Shown here: piece by piece, positions 30,182 to 39,001 of the stretch | How the letters are laid out: each line of letters starts with the position of its first letter | Position numbering within the stretch: the first letter of the stretch is position 1 | Assembly: GCA_045114775.1 (NCBI GenBank) | Contig: JBGULC010000006.1 | Location: 1 to 40,271 of the forward strand | Length of the DNA stretch: 40,271 nt | Source: UBA3792 sp045114775 | Lineage (GTDB): Bacteria; Bacillota; Clostridia; Christensenellales; CAG-138 | Direction of reading: 5' to 3' | Position numbers and translations under genes: made by a program | The notes under the pieces: generated by a model | Database searches by the model: none | The model's input: the letters and a program-made list of their open reading frames with translations, nothing else | Told to the model about the DNA's origin: nothing

Positions 30182-32194
30182 ATGCGCGAAACGTCAACAA
30201 CCTACCGGACCCTGCGCGCCGCGACGGGCAGCCTCTACGAGGTGAACATCGTCCGCGGGCAGACGGTCTACGGGATGAATCAGATCACGAACCTGAGCAT
30301 CCACCAGAACCTGCTGGGCGACAAGCCGGGACCCGCCGTCGGCGGCGTCGTCTCGGCGCGCTGCGCCGTCACGCTGCGGGAGAGCAGCGCGAACTGGCCG
30401 CGGATGGCATCCTTCGAGGTGAAGGTCCGGCTGCGCTCCGAGGACGGGCTGACCGTCAGCGAGTGGCTGAGCCTCGGCACCTTCCTGACGGACCAGCGCA
30501 GCGAGAGCAAGTACGGGGACCTGAGCATTCAGGCCTATGACGGCATGCTGATGCTGGACCAATACTGGACCGACCTGATCCCGTCCGGATCCATGCCGGC
30601 CAGCTGGCCGATCACGGCAGCGACGGCGGCCACTCTGCTGGGTCTGGCCACCGGCGTGGAGCTGGACAGCCGGGACGTGCTGGATGATACCGTGGCCTTC
30701 ATCGGCCTGGACACGCTGCGCACGGCGCGGGAGGTCTGGGCGGATATCGCCGCGGCGCAGGGATGCAACGCCATCCTGACGCCGGAAGGCAAGATCCACC
30801 TGATCCCACTGACGAACATCTCGAACCGCGAGCACAGCGCCGTGGCCGGCGTGGCCATCGCGGGGCTGGCCGTGGTGGGCATCGACGCCAGCGGCACCAA
30901 CGCGCCCGGCCCCGGCCTCGAGAACCTCGGCCTCAAAGTGAGCAAGCTGGAGACCACCCCGGCGCTGCCTGCCATCACCGGCGTGATCCTGACGGATCCG
31001 GCAGGCTATGACGCCAGCGCGGGCGGCTCGACCGGCTACGTGATGCGGTCGTCCTGCGCCTATAGCGACAGCGGCGCCGCAGCGCTGTGCCTGAGCAATG
31101 TCAAGGACTACGTCTACCGGCCCTTCTCGGCCAGGGACGCGCATCTGGATCCGGCCGTGGAGCTCGGGGACCTGATTATCTTCGAGGAGCTGCGGCACCA
31201 GATCATGAGCATCGACTGGTCCATCGGCGCGTGGATCACGGCGGACATCGCCGCAGCGTCAGAGCTGGCGATCGACCACGAGTACACCACCATGAGCCGG
31301 AACGCGACCACGCTGCGCAAAGCGATGCAGCTGGACGCCGCCCTGGACACGCAGCTGCGGTCATACATCCAGCAGACCGCCGAACAGATCACGGCGGGCG
31401 TGGCTGCCACCTATGTGCGGGACGCTACCTTCGACGCCACCGTGGCCCGCCTGCAGTCGGAGATCGACGGGGCGGTCGAGACCTTCAGCGGTTCCGAAGT
31501 GCCGACGCTGCAGAACCCGCCGGCGTCCACCTGGACGTCAGACACCGAGCGAGACACGCACGTGGGCGACCTGTATATGGTCAACTCGCAGGGCGGGGAC
31601 TATGCCGGCTTCTACTATCGCTTCGAGAAGCTGGGGCCGGGCAGCTACCAGTGGACCCTGCTGAAGGACAGCGAGGTCACGAAGGCCCTGGCCGAGGCTG
31701 AGGAGGCAAACGAAAGAGCGCAGGCAGCCATCGAGGACGCCGCCGTGCTGCAGTCTATTCTGGAAAACGACTACAGCCCGACCGCGCAGATCGAGGCGGA
31801 CTTCTTCAGCAAGGAAGAAGGCGAGGAGACGGCAGCGGCCCTGCAGTCGGAGATCACCCTGACCGAGAACCGCATGACCCTGGCCATGAGCGAGCTGCGT
31901 GCGGATGTGAACGGCGAGTTCGAGGCGATGGCCTATTATATCCGGTACAAGGACGGCGTCATCATCATCGGCAGGACCGACATGCCGCTGAACTTCCGGA
32001 TCTCGCCGACCCAGATCTCCGCCTGCGACAACGACGTGGCGACCAGTTACTGGAACGCCGACAAGCAGGTGACGCCGAAGGTGCTGGAGATCCCTGTCGG
32101 CGGATCGCTGCGGACCGGATCCGTGCAGTGGCAGCCGCGCAGCAGCGGGAACCTGAGCCTGCTCTGGGTGGGCAGCCAGGCGCAGCAGAGCTGA
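30182..32194 (+). CDS. Tail tip / hub protein
   Basis: This 670-aa protein has a beta-rich N-terminal half (YGMNQITNLSIHQNLLG, VEVKVRLRSEDG-like segments), Ala-rich repeats near 260-280 and a helical C-terminal region around 520-600. It probably forms the hub or tail-associated protein, where fibres attach. No enzyme motif is obvious. It follows the distal tail gene with a 3-bp gap. Confidence 0.75.
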   Translation: MRETSTTYRTLRAATGSLYEVNIVRGQTVYGMNQITNLSIHQNLLGDKPGPAVGGVVSARCAVTLRESSANWPRMASFEVKVRLRSEDGLTVSEWLSLGTFLTDQRSESKYGDLSIQAYDGMLMLDQYWTDLIPSGSMPASWPITAATAATLLGLATGVELDSRDVLDDTVAFIGLDTLRTAREVWADIAAAQGCNAILTPEGKIHLIPLTNISNREHSAVAGVAIAGLAVVGIDASGTNAPGPGLENLGLKVSKLETTPALPAITGVILTDPAGYDASAGGSTGYVMRSSCAYSDSGAAALCLSNVKDYVYRPFSARDAHLDPAVELGDLIIFEELRHQIMSIDWSIGAWITADIAAASELAIDHEYTTMSRNATTLRKAMQLDAALDTQLRSYIQQTAEQITAGVAATYVRDATFDATVARLQSEIDGAVETFSGSEVPTLQNPPASTWTSDTERDTHVGDLYMVNSQGGDYAGFYYRFEKLGPGSYQWTLLKDSEVTKALAEAEEANERAQAAIEDAAVLQSILENDYSPTAQIEADFFSKEEGEETAAALQSEITLTENRMTLAMSELRADVNGEFEAMAYYIRYKDGVIIIGRTDMPLNFRISPTQISACDNDVATSYWNADKQVTPKVLEIPVGGSLRTGSVQWQPRSSGNLSLLWVGSQAQQS

Positions 32195-32205
32195 GGAGGA
32201 AGACT

Positions 32206-33819
32206 ATGGCATACATACAATGCGGGACAGTCACAAAAACAGCGTCCGACGGGAAGGGGTTCACCCTTCGCCTGCGGCTGGTGCTTTATGTCGACCGGTC
32301 CGTCAGCCCGTACGCATACAGGGTCTATGTTGAAGGTTTTCGCTATTACGCCTCCACGACGCTGCTGAACCAGCTTTATTCCGGGGGCATCAACTACGGG
32401 AGGCTCACGATCCGCTGCTCCGGAAGCGCCACGCAGATCGACACGGGCCAGATCAATTTCTCTTTTACCATTCTCTCAGATGCTGACGGCACCTACATCC
32501 AGACGTCCGCGCCCGGGTATTACGACCTGCCGAACAGCGGCAGGCAAGGCTCTTACGATTTCAGCGCGTACCTTTACGCAAACGCAACCACCAGAAACTC
32601 CCAGGGACAGGCAACCATACACAGCGCAACCATCTCGAATAATTTTATTTTCCCGAAATACTACAACATGCAAATCACCGCCCCTTCGACCGTAAAGCTC
32701 AACAATCTGAACGCTTTCTCGTGCGGGGCCATCGACCTGTCCAGCCTCAGCGGGTACGCTTCCAACATGAGCTTCAGCGCCTTCGGCGCCTTCGGCCAGA
32801 ATTACGAGCGGACTTCGGACCTGTACATCAGCTCCAGCGCAAAACCCGCGAAAAGCTCAGCGTTCAGCACCCTGTACTGGTACCCGAGCATCCTGCAGGT
32901 GGCGACGGGCGACTTCGTCAACAACACCTCGCGGTACAAGATCTATTTCGAGCTGACGAGCACAAGCTCCGGCCTGGACGACAACCGCATCGCGTGGGGC
33001 GAAATCACCGGCTATATCCAATACAACGAAACGCCTCCGACCAACGCGAAACCGAGCGTCTCGGTCGCTGTGGCGGAGATCTCCGGCGTCGGCCTGTTCG
33101 CCAGATATGGCAGGTATCTGGTCGGCAAATCGCAGATCCGCCTGACGGCAAGCATCTCCGCGCCCTTCGGCTACGGCCAAGAGATCCTGACGCGGACGAT
33201 CACCCTGAACGGATCCACCGCGTCGGCGAGCCAGACCGTCTGGCCGTCCGTGGACGGCACGTATTACGCCTCGGCCGTGGATAACCACAACGCCAGCAAC
33301 AACGCCTCGCTGAGCTATCAGGTTTACGACTACTGGAACCCGGCCCTCAGCACTTTCGCCATCCACCGATGCCGGCAGGACGGCACGAACGACGACGCCG
33401 GCGCCTACGTCAAGATCGAGTGGGGCATCAGCGTGGCCCCGCTGGGCAATCAGAACAGCAAGAGCCTGACCATCACGCACCCGCAGGGCAGCACCTCCCC
33501 CACTCTGAGCAGCTACAGCGCCAGCGGCAGCCTGATCGTGGCGGCGGACATCGAGCACAGCTACGACATCACGGCCACGCTGACCGACGACCTGGGATCC
33601 GTGACGCAGACGCTGCGGCTGTCAACGGCCGGCGCCATCATGGACATCCACAACGGCGGCGACGGCATCGCCTTCGGCAAGGTGGCCGAGCTGGCCGACA
33701 CGCTGGAGGTGACTGCGGACTGGGACGTGATCCTGAACACGACCGACGCGCACAAGATCAACCTGGTCTCGGCGCTGAAGGCCCTGGCAGCAGCCACGGG
33801 CGTCAACATCTACAGTTAA
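32206..33819 (+). CDS. Minor tail/structural protein, DUF859-like
   Basis: The 537-aa protein is rich in Ser, Thr and Tyr and predicted beta-sheets (MAYIQCGTVTKTASDGKGF, SFTILSDADGTYIQ) and resembles DUF859 siphovirus proteins. The end carries MDIHNGGDGIAFGKVAE, frequent in phage tail proteins. ATG 32206 with GAGGAGGA upstream is preferred to earlier in-frame starts. The first 500 bp are less GC-rich than neighbours. Confidence 0.72.
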   Translation: MAYIQCGTVTKTASDGKGFTLRLRLVLYVDRSVSPYAYRVYVEGFRYYASTTLLNQLYSGGINYGRLTIRCSGSATQIDTGQINFSFTILSDADGTYIQTSAPGYYDLPNSGRQGSYDFSAYLYANATTRNSQGQATIHSATISNNFIFPKYYNMQITAPSTVKLNNLNAFSCGAIDLSSLSGYASNMSFSAFGAFGQNYERTSDLYISSSAKPAKSSAFSTLYWYPSILQVATGDFVNNTSRYKIYFELTSTSSGLDDNRIAWGEITGYIQYNETPPTNAKPSVSVAVAEISGVGLFARYGRYLVGKSQIRLTASISAPFGYGQEILTRTITLNGSTASASQTVWPSVDGTYYASAVDNHNASNNASLSYQVYDYWNPALSTFAIHRCRQDGTNDDAGAYVKIEWGISVAPLGNQNSKSLTITHPQGSTSPTLSSYSASGSLIVAADIEHSYDITATLTDDLGSVTQTLRLSTAGAIMDIHNGGDGIAFGKVAELADTLEVTADWDVILNTTDAHKINLVSALKALAAATGVNIYS

Positions 33820-33835
33820 ACAGGAGGGAAGCACC

Positions 33836-34195
33836 ATGGGCCTGAATAAAAGAACATACACCGACCAGGTGACCGTCATCACGGCGGAGAACCTGAACGA
33901 GATCCAGGACGCGATCATCGCCGCCGAGAACACGCTGGCCGGCATGGACACGAAGGCGCTGACCGACCTGCTCAAGACCGAGATCGAGAACACCACGCAG
34001 AACATCAGCTTCGCCGAGGACGGCACGGTGCAATCCGTCACGCACATGAGAAACAGCAGCGCCGTGCGGACGGACGTGTTCACGTTCACCGCGGCGAGCA
34101 TCACCGAGGTCCGGACCCTCGGCACCGGGCAGAGCCTGACGATCGTGACGGATCTGACCACCCTGCAGTCTGTCATCACCTATGCAGCATCATAA
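33836..34195 (+). CDS. Small tail-associated protein, 119 aa
   Basis: An N-terminal helical half (VTVITAENLNEIQDAIIAAEN) precedes a beta-rich half (TEVRTLGTGQSLTIVTDLTTL). It lies between two tail proteins, with GGAGG before the ATG, and is probably a fibre chaperone, linker or trimerising adaptor. It does not look like the DGR accessory protein Avd. Confidence 0.7.
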   Translation: MGLNKRTYTDQVTVITAENLNEIQDAIIAAENTLAGMDTKALTDLLKTEIENTTQNISFAEDGTVQSVTHMRNSSAVRTDVFTFTAASITEVRTLGTGQSLTIVTDLTTLQSVITYAAS

Positions 34196-34207
34196 GGAGG
34201 TAAGAAT

Positions 34208-35878
34208 ATGAGCCTTGATATCTGGGAAGGCAAAAAAGCCCAGGGCCTGATCGACGCCGTGAAAGAGGTCGGGCGCAGCATCTCGGTCCGCGGCAATGCC
34301 GAGTGGGTCGCGCTGCTGAACGGCAGCAACTACAAGACGGTCATGAAACAGTGGTTCCTGGCCAACGGCTGCGCAGCCTACGCAGACCTGAGCGACCTGT
34401 GCGACACCTGGTACACCATGACGCGCACCGGCTGGACCGGCGGCGTGAAGTTCCCCATCCCGGCGCAGGACGCGGCGGCCAGCTCGGACGGCGTGAAGAC
34501 CGGGGACAACTACGGCCTCAGCTGCACGCCGAGCACCGAGGCGGTGGCCAACACGGACGACTATGCCAACCTGCCCATGTTCGCGTGCGTGGACTGCAAC
34601 GTCTACCTGGACAGCACCGGCAAGCCGCACGTCACGGCCATCGACGGGATCGCCGGCAACTTCAAACGGAGCGACCCGACGAAGATCGTCGGCGTGCTGC
34701 AGATGACCGGCTTCAAACGGGCATGGGTGGACACGGACGCCGGATACTACGGATGGGACTACACCGACCTGCTGAGCCAGCAGGGCTTCCATCCTCTGCC
34801 GGAGGCCGTCGAGCTCTCCGACAACAGCGTGCGCCCCTGGGTCGTGCACGGGAAGTACGCCTTCGGGCCGGACTGGTCCTGCTGCTCAAATCAGCAGCCG
34901 AAAGTGTTCGACGTCAGCCACAACGCGCAGCTGTCGGGCGTGCGTACCAAGTGGGGCAATCGCTACTGCGGATTTACGTCGGCGGACTGTTCCTTCATCC
35001 TGCTGATGCTGTACCTGAAGTACGGCAGGCTGGACAGCGACCGGATCCTGCACGGCTGCTGCGGCTACAACTACGAGTACAACCCGGCAGCGGGAGAGAC
35101 CGGCGTCGAGAGGATCCTGCTCACTGCCGCCCAGGCGGCGAACCTGGTCGTCGGCAGCACGGTCACGCTCGCATCATCAAAGCGATCCTCCTCTGCTGTT
35201 GTGAACCGGAAAAAGATCACAAAGATCGAGGCCACAACCGTCAGCGGAATCGACTACAGCGCGGTCTACGTGGACAACGACGGAACGACGTTTGATACCA
35301 CAACTTCCCTATGGATGAGCACGATGCCGTGGTTCACCGGCTCGACTGACAACGTCCTCGGCAATGATGGCGGCATCAACCCGAGCAGCGACAAATACCC
35401 GGTAAAGATCCAGGGCATCGAGATCATGATCGGCTGCACGGAAGTCGTCGGCGACTCCATCCTCGTCTATGGCTTAAACGACGGCATCAACTGCTGCACA
35501 CCATGGGTATGCAGGGACGCCTCGAAGCTCTCCACCAGCAAAACGTCCGACTATGCAGCCGCGCACGGCATCCCGACACCCGGATCGAGCTCCTGGCAAT
35601 ATCCGAAACAGATGCGCGAAGGCACCAGCCTGCCCGAGCTGATCTTCCCGATTGACATCGGCGGCAGCTCCTCGGCCGGGCCACGCGATGGCTTCTACCT
35701 GCTGAATAACAGCAGCGGCAGCTATGAGTGGCTGCGCTTCGGCGGCCTGTCCGGCGGTCTGGCGGGTGCCGGCTTCTCGTGCGGCGACGGCAACTACGGG
35801 CTCTCGCGCGCGGACTGGAGCTTCGGCGGGCGGCTTTCACTCACCGGGAACAGGGGTGAATTTCAGCCCGCAGCATAG
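34208..35878 (+). CDS. Variable tail-fibre / receptor-binding protein (DGR target)
   Basis: This 556-aa protein is probably the host-binding adhesin. The last 50 residues (508-543: WLRFGGLSGGLAGAGFSC, then DGNYGLSRADWSFGGRL) have the C-type-lectin-like pattern of DGR target proteins (RFG, NGLS, W, GGR). They are encoded by the variable repeat VR (35729-35837). Thirteen codons differ from the nearby template, all through adenine positions. The start has GGAGG about 8 nt upstream. Confidence 0.93.
   Translation: MSLDIWEGKKAQGLIDAVKEVGRSISVRGNAEWVALLNGSNYKTVMKQWFLANGCAAYADLSDLCDTWYTMTRTGWTGGVKFPIPAQDAAASSDGVKTGDNYGLSCTPSTEAVANTDDYANLPMFACVDCNVYLDSTGKPHVTAIDGIAGNFKRSDPTKIVGVLQMTGFKRAWVDTDAGYYGWDYTDLLSQQGFHPLPEAVELSDNSVRPWVVHGKYAFGPDWSCCSNQQPKVFDVSHNAQLSGVRTKWGNRYCGFTSADCSFILLMLYLKYGRLDSDRILHGCCGYNYEYNPAAGETGVERILLTAAQAANLVVGSTVTLASSKRSSSAVVNRKKITKIEATTVSGIDYSAVYVDNDGTTFDTTTSLWMSTMPWFTGSTDNVLGNDGGINPSSDKYPVKIQGIEIMIGCTEVVGDSILVYGLNDGINCCTPWVCRDASKLSTSKTSDYAAAHGIPTPGSSSWQYPKQMREGTSLPELIFPIDIGGSSSAGPRDGFYLLNNSSGSYEWLRFGGLSGGLAGAGFSCGDGNYGLSRADWSFGGRLSLTGNRGEFQPAA
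35729..35837 (+). repeat. DGR variable repeat (VR)
   Basis: VR is a 109-bp copy of TR (35988-36096), offset by exactly 259 bp. There are 17 differences and every one is at an A in TR; 17 of 23 template adenines are changed, and no C, G or T differs. It encodes residues 508-543 of the fibre protein. Confidence 0.97.
35841..35859 (+). other. Hairpin just after VR
   Basis: TCACC (35841-35845) and GGTGA (35855-35859) form a short stem about 4 nt after VR. In the Bordetella phage DGR, hairpins or cruciforms just downstream of VR assist mutagenic homing; a similar role here is inferred. Confidence 0.45.
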
Positions 35879-35891
35879 CAAGGGCTGAAAG

Positions 35892-35948
35892 AGGGGACGC
35901 ACGTCCCCTTCTACCAGAAACAATAAAAGACCCGGCCTTCTGACCGGG
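35892..35948 (+). other. Two hairpins between fibre gene and TR
   Basis: AGGGGAC/GTCCCCT (35892-35909) and CCCGG/CCGGG (35931-35948). They may end the fibre transcript and/or shape the 5' part of the DGR RNA. No open frame of note lies here. Confidence 0.45.
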
Positions 35949-35987
35949 CAGGGATGGCAGATGCATCCGCGGGGTGTCCGGTCGTGG

Positions 35988-36096
35988 TGGCTGCGCTTCG
36001 GCAACCTGAACAACGGTCTGGCGAATGCCGGCTTCTCGTACGGCAACGGCAACAACGGGCTCTCGAACGCGAACTGGAACATCGGCGGGCGGATTT
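35988..36096 (+). repeat. DGR template repeat (TR)
   Basis: The invariant template: AAC/AAT codons mark the sites that vary in VR (for example CTGAACAACGGTCTGGCGAA). It is not part of a convincing gene, although the frame is open as expected for a template that encodes a protein segment. It lies between the target gene and the reverse transcriptase on the same strand. Confidence 0.96.
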
Positions 36097-36109
36097 TTGA
36101 AAAGAGATT

Positions 36110-36178
36110 GACACACAGAAGACCCAGAGGCGGGATGCCTCACGCTTCTGCCATTCCTCGCTGCGGCGAAAATGTGTC
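36110..36178 (+). ncRNA. Structured spacer RNA after TR
   Basis: Nested pairing: GACACA (36110-36115) with TGTGTC (36173-36178), CAGAAG with CTTCTG, GAGGC with GCCTC, and TCGC with GCGA. Known DGR RNAs contain a structured region just 3' of TR needed for priming cDNA synthesis; this is the likely equivalent. The remaining sequence to 36307 has no gene. Confidence 0.6.
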
Positions 36179-36307
36179 GTACCGGCACCGGAGACAGCCC
36201 TGGAATTGAAGCTGCTCCCCGGGCGTACAGCGGAGGCTGCGCGCGGGCTTAGTAGAAAACCGAAAGGCCCTGAGATTCAAAAAGACAGCAAGATCGGAGG
36301 GATCAGC

Positions 36308-37492
36308 ATGAAAACATACTGCAAGGGCGTGGATCCCTCCGATGTGATAAGCATCGAGCCCTTCGTCTATGAGGCCCTGCTGTCCAAGCTAAAGCGGAAG
36401 GACTACAGCGAGTTCGTCGCCAGGTACTGCGGCATCGGCGGGAAAGAAATCCGGCGGCATGCACACGAAGGTCTTCACCACTATCCGGAACTGGACCTCG
36501 CGATCCGGAGCATCTGCGAGGACATCCGGCTGCGGATCCTCAGCCGGGAGCTGGCCCTGGATCCGGTGCGGTACTCGACGAGGACGGACGGGCTCAGCAA
36601 GAAGACCAGGATCATCGGCATCGAGAGCGTCATGCAGCAGCTGATGGAGCACGTCGCGGTCGGGTGCATGCAGGAACTGTGGGACGCCAAGTATGAGCGC
36701 CACCAGTACGCGAGCATCAAAGGGCGCGGCCAGCTGAAGGGAGCGCAGACCATCCAGAAATGGACCAAGGCCGGCATGACCACCTACTTCGTCAAGCTGG
36801 ACGTCCGGCAATGTTTCCGGAGCCTGAGCCGGGAGACAGTCATGCGCTGGCTGCGGCGTGACATCGCAAAGAACGGGCTCCTGCTGTGGTTTGTCGACGC
36901 GCTGCTGCAGATGCACGGCGACGGCCTGATCATCGGCAGCCTGCTCTCGCAGTTCCTGTGCAACTACTTCATGAGCTACGCCTACCGCTTCGTCATGGGC
37001 CTGCATAAGGAACGCCGCGGGAAGCTGCGGCAGCTCTGCAGCTGCGCCCTGTTCTACATGGACGACATCCTGATCTGCAGCAGGGACCGGCGGGATCTGC
37101 TGATGGCGGTCCGGAAGCTGATCCGATACCTGAAGGCAGCCTTCTGCCTGGAAGTCAAGCCCGGCTGGAACATCCGCCGGCACAGCGACTGCGGCATCGA
37201 CATGATGGGCTACGTGATCACCAGCAAGGGCAAGATCCGGATCCGGCCCCGCGTGTTCATCCGGGCACGGCGAGCCTACATGCACGCGGCAGCCGGCGAC
37301 CTGCGTCCGAAGATCACACGGCGGGTCTCGGCATACTACGGATTCTTCAAGGCCGCAGGGATCCGGAGGCTCAGGCGGCCAAGACCGGCAAAGGGCGCGG
37401 CCGATCAGTTTGTAAGCGTCCACGCCATGCAGTTCATGGCATCCATGCTCACAAGTAAAGAAGACAAGGAGGTCTTATTATGCGCTGCGTAA
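36308..37492 (+). CDS. DGR reverse transcriptase
   Basis: This 394-aa error-prone reverse transcriptase copies TR RNA with adenine mutagenesis and drives homing into VR. Motif A VKLDVRQCF (D165), the catalytic YMDD at 250-253, and the DGR-type motif 4 IGSLLSQ (209-215; SQ replaces the QGxxxSP of other reverse transcriptases) are present. ATG 36308 is chosen for GGAGGG 6 nt upstream; the frame extends further with no start signal. No accessory avd or HRDC gene was recognised nearby. Confidence 0.96.
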   Translation: MKTYCKGVDPSDVISIEPFVYEALLSKLKRKDYSEFVARYCGIGGKEIRRHAHEGLHHYPELDLAIRSICEDIRLRILSRELALDPVRYSTRTDGLSKKTRIIGIESVMQQLMEHVAVGCMQELWDAKYERHQYASIKGRGQLKGAQTIQKWTKAGMTTYFVKLDVRQCFRSLSRETVMRWLRRDIAKNGLLLWFVDALLQMHGDGLIIGSLLSQFLCNYFMSYAYRFVMGLHKERRGKLRQLCSCALFYMDDILICSRDRRDLLMAVRKLIRYLKAAFCLEVKPGWNIRRHSDCGIDMMGYVITSKGKIRIRPRVFIRARRAYMHAAAGDLRPKITRRVSAYYGFFKAAGIRRLRRPRPAKGAADQFVSVHAMQFMASMLTSKEDKEVLLCAA

Positions 37493-37803
37493 GTCAGTCA
37501 GCAGAGAAACAGCAGGACATCGAGATCGCCCTCCGCGAAGAGCTGGCCAGCATCCGGCTGCGGACCGATCACCGGGAAGTCGAGGACACGGGAGGCATCC
37601 CAGGAACGCACTGGGAATGTGAGGAGGCATTCATGGAATGCACGCCGGAGGAATGCCCGACCGTGGAAGAGGTCGAGGAAGCCTTCGACGACTGGTTCGA
37701 GTACGCCGCCGGATGGCAGCCGCCGAAGCTGAAAAGCCTCGCGCAGATCCAGGCGGACGTCGAGTACATTGCGGCGCTGTCCGGGATTGATCTGGAGGTG
37801 TAA
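37480..37803 (+). CDS. Hypothetical tail-associated protein, 107 aa
   Basis: ATG 37480 overlaps the reverse-transcriptase end and has AAGGAGG upstream. The protein is acidic and helical (TVEEVEEAFDDWFEYAAGW), ending LAQIQADVEYIAALSGIDLE, a tail also seen in small proteins that precede XkdX-like genes. It is unlikely to be Avd, since it is acidic rather than a basic four-helix protein. Confidence 0.75.
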   Translation: MRCVSQSAEKQQDIEIALREELASIRLRTDHREVEDTGGIPGTHWECEEAFMECTPEECPTVEEVEEAFDDWFEYAAGWQPPKLKSLAQIQADVEYIAALSGIDLEV

Positions 37804-37806
37804 AAG

Positions 37807-37962
37807 ATGGCAATTCACAGCAAGATCTACAACACGGCAAAGCGGAACTACAAGGCCGGCCTGTGGAGTGAAGACCGGCTGCGCGCCCTGGTCGAGGCCG
37901 GAAGTCTGACGCCGGCAGAGTTCGAGGAGATCACCGGGAAGCCCTACGAGGTCGAGGCATGA
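37807..37962 (+). CDS. XkdX-like protein, 51 aa
   Basis: MAIHSKIYNTAKRNYKAGLW, then LRALVEAGSLTPAEFEEITG, is the typical pattern of XkdX-family small phage proteins encoded after tail-fibre genes. AAAGATG follows the upstream stop closely; the ATGA overlap at the end links it to the next tiny gene. Confidence 0.8.
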   Translation: MAIHSKIYNTAKRNYKAGLWSEDRLRALVEAGSLTPAEFEEITGKPYEVEA

Positions 37963-38039
37963 GCGAGGCCGCCTACATCGAGATCATGGAGCACCTGAAG
38001 CGCATCATCGAGCTGCTCGAGGAAGAAGAAAAGGAATAA
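37959..38039 (+). CDS. Tiny helical protein, 26 aa
   Basis: It starts in ATGA overlap with the XkdX-like gene and encodes one amphipathic, Glu-rich helix (IEIMEHLKRIIELLEEEE). Such micro-genes are common after xkdX. It may be translated, but coding is supported only by overlap and composition. Confidence 0.45.
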   Translation: MSEAAYIEIMEHLKRIIELLEEEEKE

Positions 38040-38058
38040 ACAGAAGGGAGTGATACCA

Positions 38059-39000
38059 ATGGGAGTAATTGAGAACGCCGTCGCCTGGTCTATTGATACG
38101 GCTAATGATCCTCGCTGCGGGTACAGTCAGATTGACCGATGGGGCCCACTCAATTTCGACTGCAGCGGCTTCGTGATCACCGCATTCCAGCAAGCGGGCC
38201 TTGCGCTTCGTGAAGCTGGCGCCAGTTTTACGGGTAACATGCGCGGGCCTATGATCGCCTGCGGTTTTGTGGACGTCACCCATGAGATCGGGCTTGACAC
38301 CGGCTACGGACTGCAGCCTGGCGATGTGCCGCTGAACTACGCTGCACACACTTGTATCTACATCGGCGGTGGCAAGGTCGTAAACTGCAGGACCGATGAG
38401 GGAAACCCACAAAGCGGAGACCAGAGTGGCAACGAGATCCGGATTCAGCCGTACTGGAACGGAGAGCCGAACCGCTGGAACTGTGTGCTGCGGTACAAAG
38501 GGCCCGCAGTAGGCCAAAGTGTGTCCTATTCGGACTCCAGCACTCCGGCAGCATCACGGTCCACCCTGAGCAAAGGCATGCGAGGCGACGACGTGAAGGC
38601 TCTCCAGGAGAAGCTGATCGCCGCCGGCTATAAGGTCGGCCCGGACGGTGCCGACGGCATTTTCGGGAACAATACCTTCCGGGCGGTCGTAGCTCTGCAG
38701 GAAGACAGAGGACTCGCTGCGACTGGAATCGCGGATCAGGAGACGATCAAGGCGCTCGACGCAGCGCCGACGGCCGACGGCAAGTTCTGGCTGCCCGACC
38801 TGCAGGTGGGCGATAAAGGCGACGAGGTCCGTCTCCTGCAGACGGCGCTCAGGATCCGCGGCTATGACTGCGGCGCTGTGGACGGGATCTTCGGGCCGAA
38901 GACCCAGGCAGCCCTGAACAAGTTCAAAGCAGACCGAGGCATGGATCCGTCCGGGACCGCAGACCGCAAGGTCTGGGAGAAAGTGCTGGGGGTGAGCTGA
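38059..39000 (+). CDS. Endolysin: NlpC/P60-CHAP-like peptidase with two PG-binding repeats
   Basis: This 313-aa lysin has a cysteine peptidase domain (about 1-145; nucleophile in FDCSGFVITAF, His in AAHTCIYIGGG) that should cleave peptidoglycan peptides. Two PG_binding_1 repeats follow (about 165-225 and 245-310; MRGDDVKALQEKLIAAGYKVG, GDEVRLLQTALRIRGYDCG). GAAGGGAG precedes ATG 38059. No signal peptide is seen, so a holin is needed for release. Confidence 0.92.
   Translation: MGVIENAVAWSIDTANDPRCGYSQIDRWGPLNFDCSGFVITAFQQAGLALREAGASFTGNMRGPMIACGFVDVTHEIGLDTGYGLQPGDVPLNYAAHTCIYIGGGKVVNCRTDEGNPQSGDQSGNEIRIQPYWNGEPNRWNCVLRYKGPAVGQSVSYSDSSTPAASRSTLSKGMRGDDVKALQEKLIAAGYKVGPDGADGIFGNNTFRAVVALQEDRGLAATGIADQETIKALDAAPTADGKFWLPDLQVGDKGDEVRLLQTALRIRGYDCGAVDGIFGPKTQAALNKFKADRGMDPSGTADRKVWEKVLGVS
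38521..38537 (+). promoter_or_regulatory. Dispersed 17-bp palindromic motif, copy 6
   Basis: GTGTCCTATTCGGACTC matches RTGTYCTRWTMGGACWC; one arm base differs from a perfect repeat. It lies in the linker-coding part of the endolysin gene. Confidence 0.55.
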
Positions 39001-39001
39001 T

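Noticed and set aside
33836..34195. Possible Avd accessory protein
   Set aside because: The C-terminal half is beta-rich and not the basic four-helix bundle expected of Avd.
35961..36209. Open frame of 82 codons across the template repeat
   Set aside because: It is open because TR mirrors a coding repeat. It has no ribosome binding site and the sequence after TR is structured RNA rather than protein-like.
38005..38517. Minus-strand frame of 170 codons opposite the endolysin
   Set aside because: The endolysin frame has catalytic Cys/His and PG-binding repeats. The antisense frame has none and no ribosome binding site.
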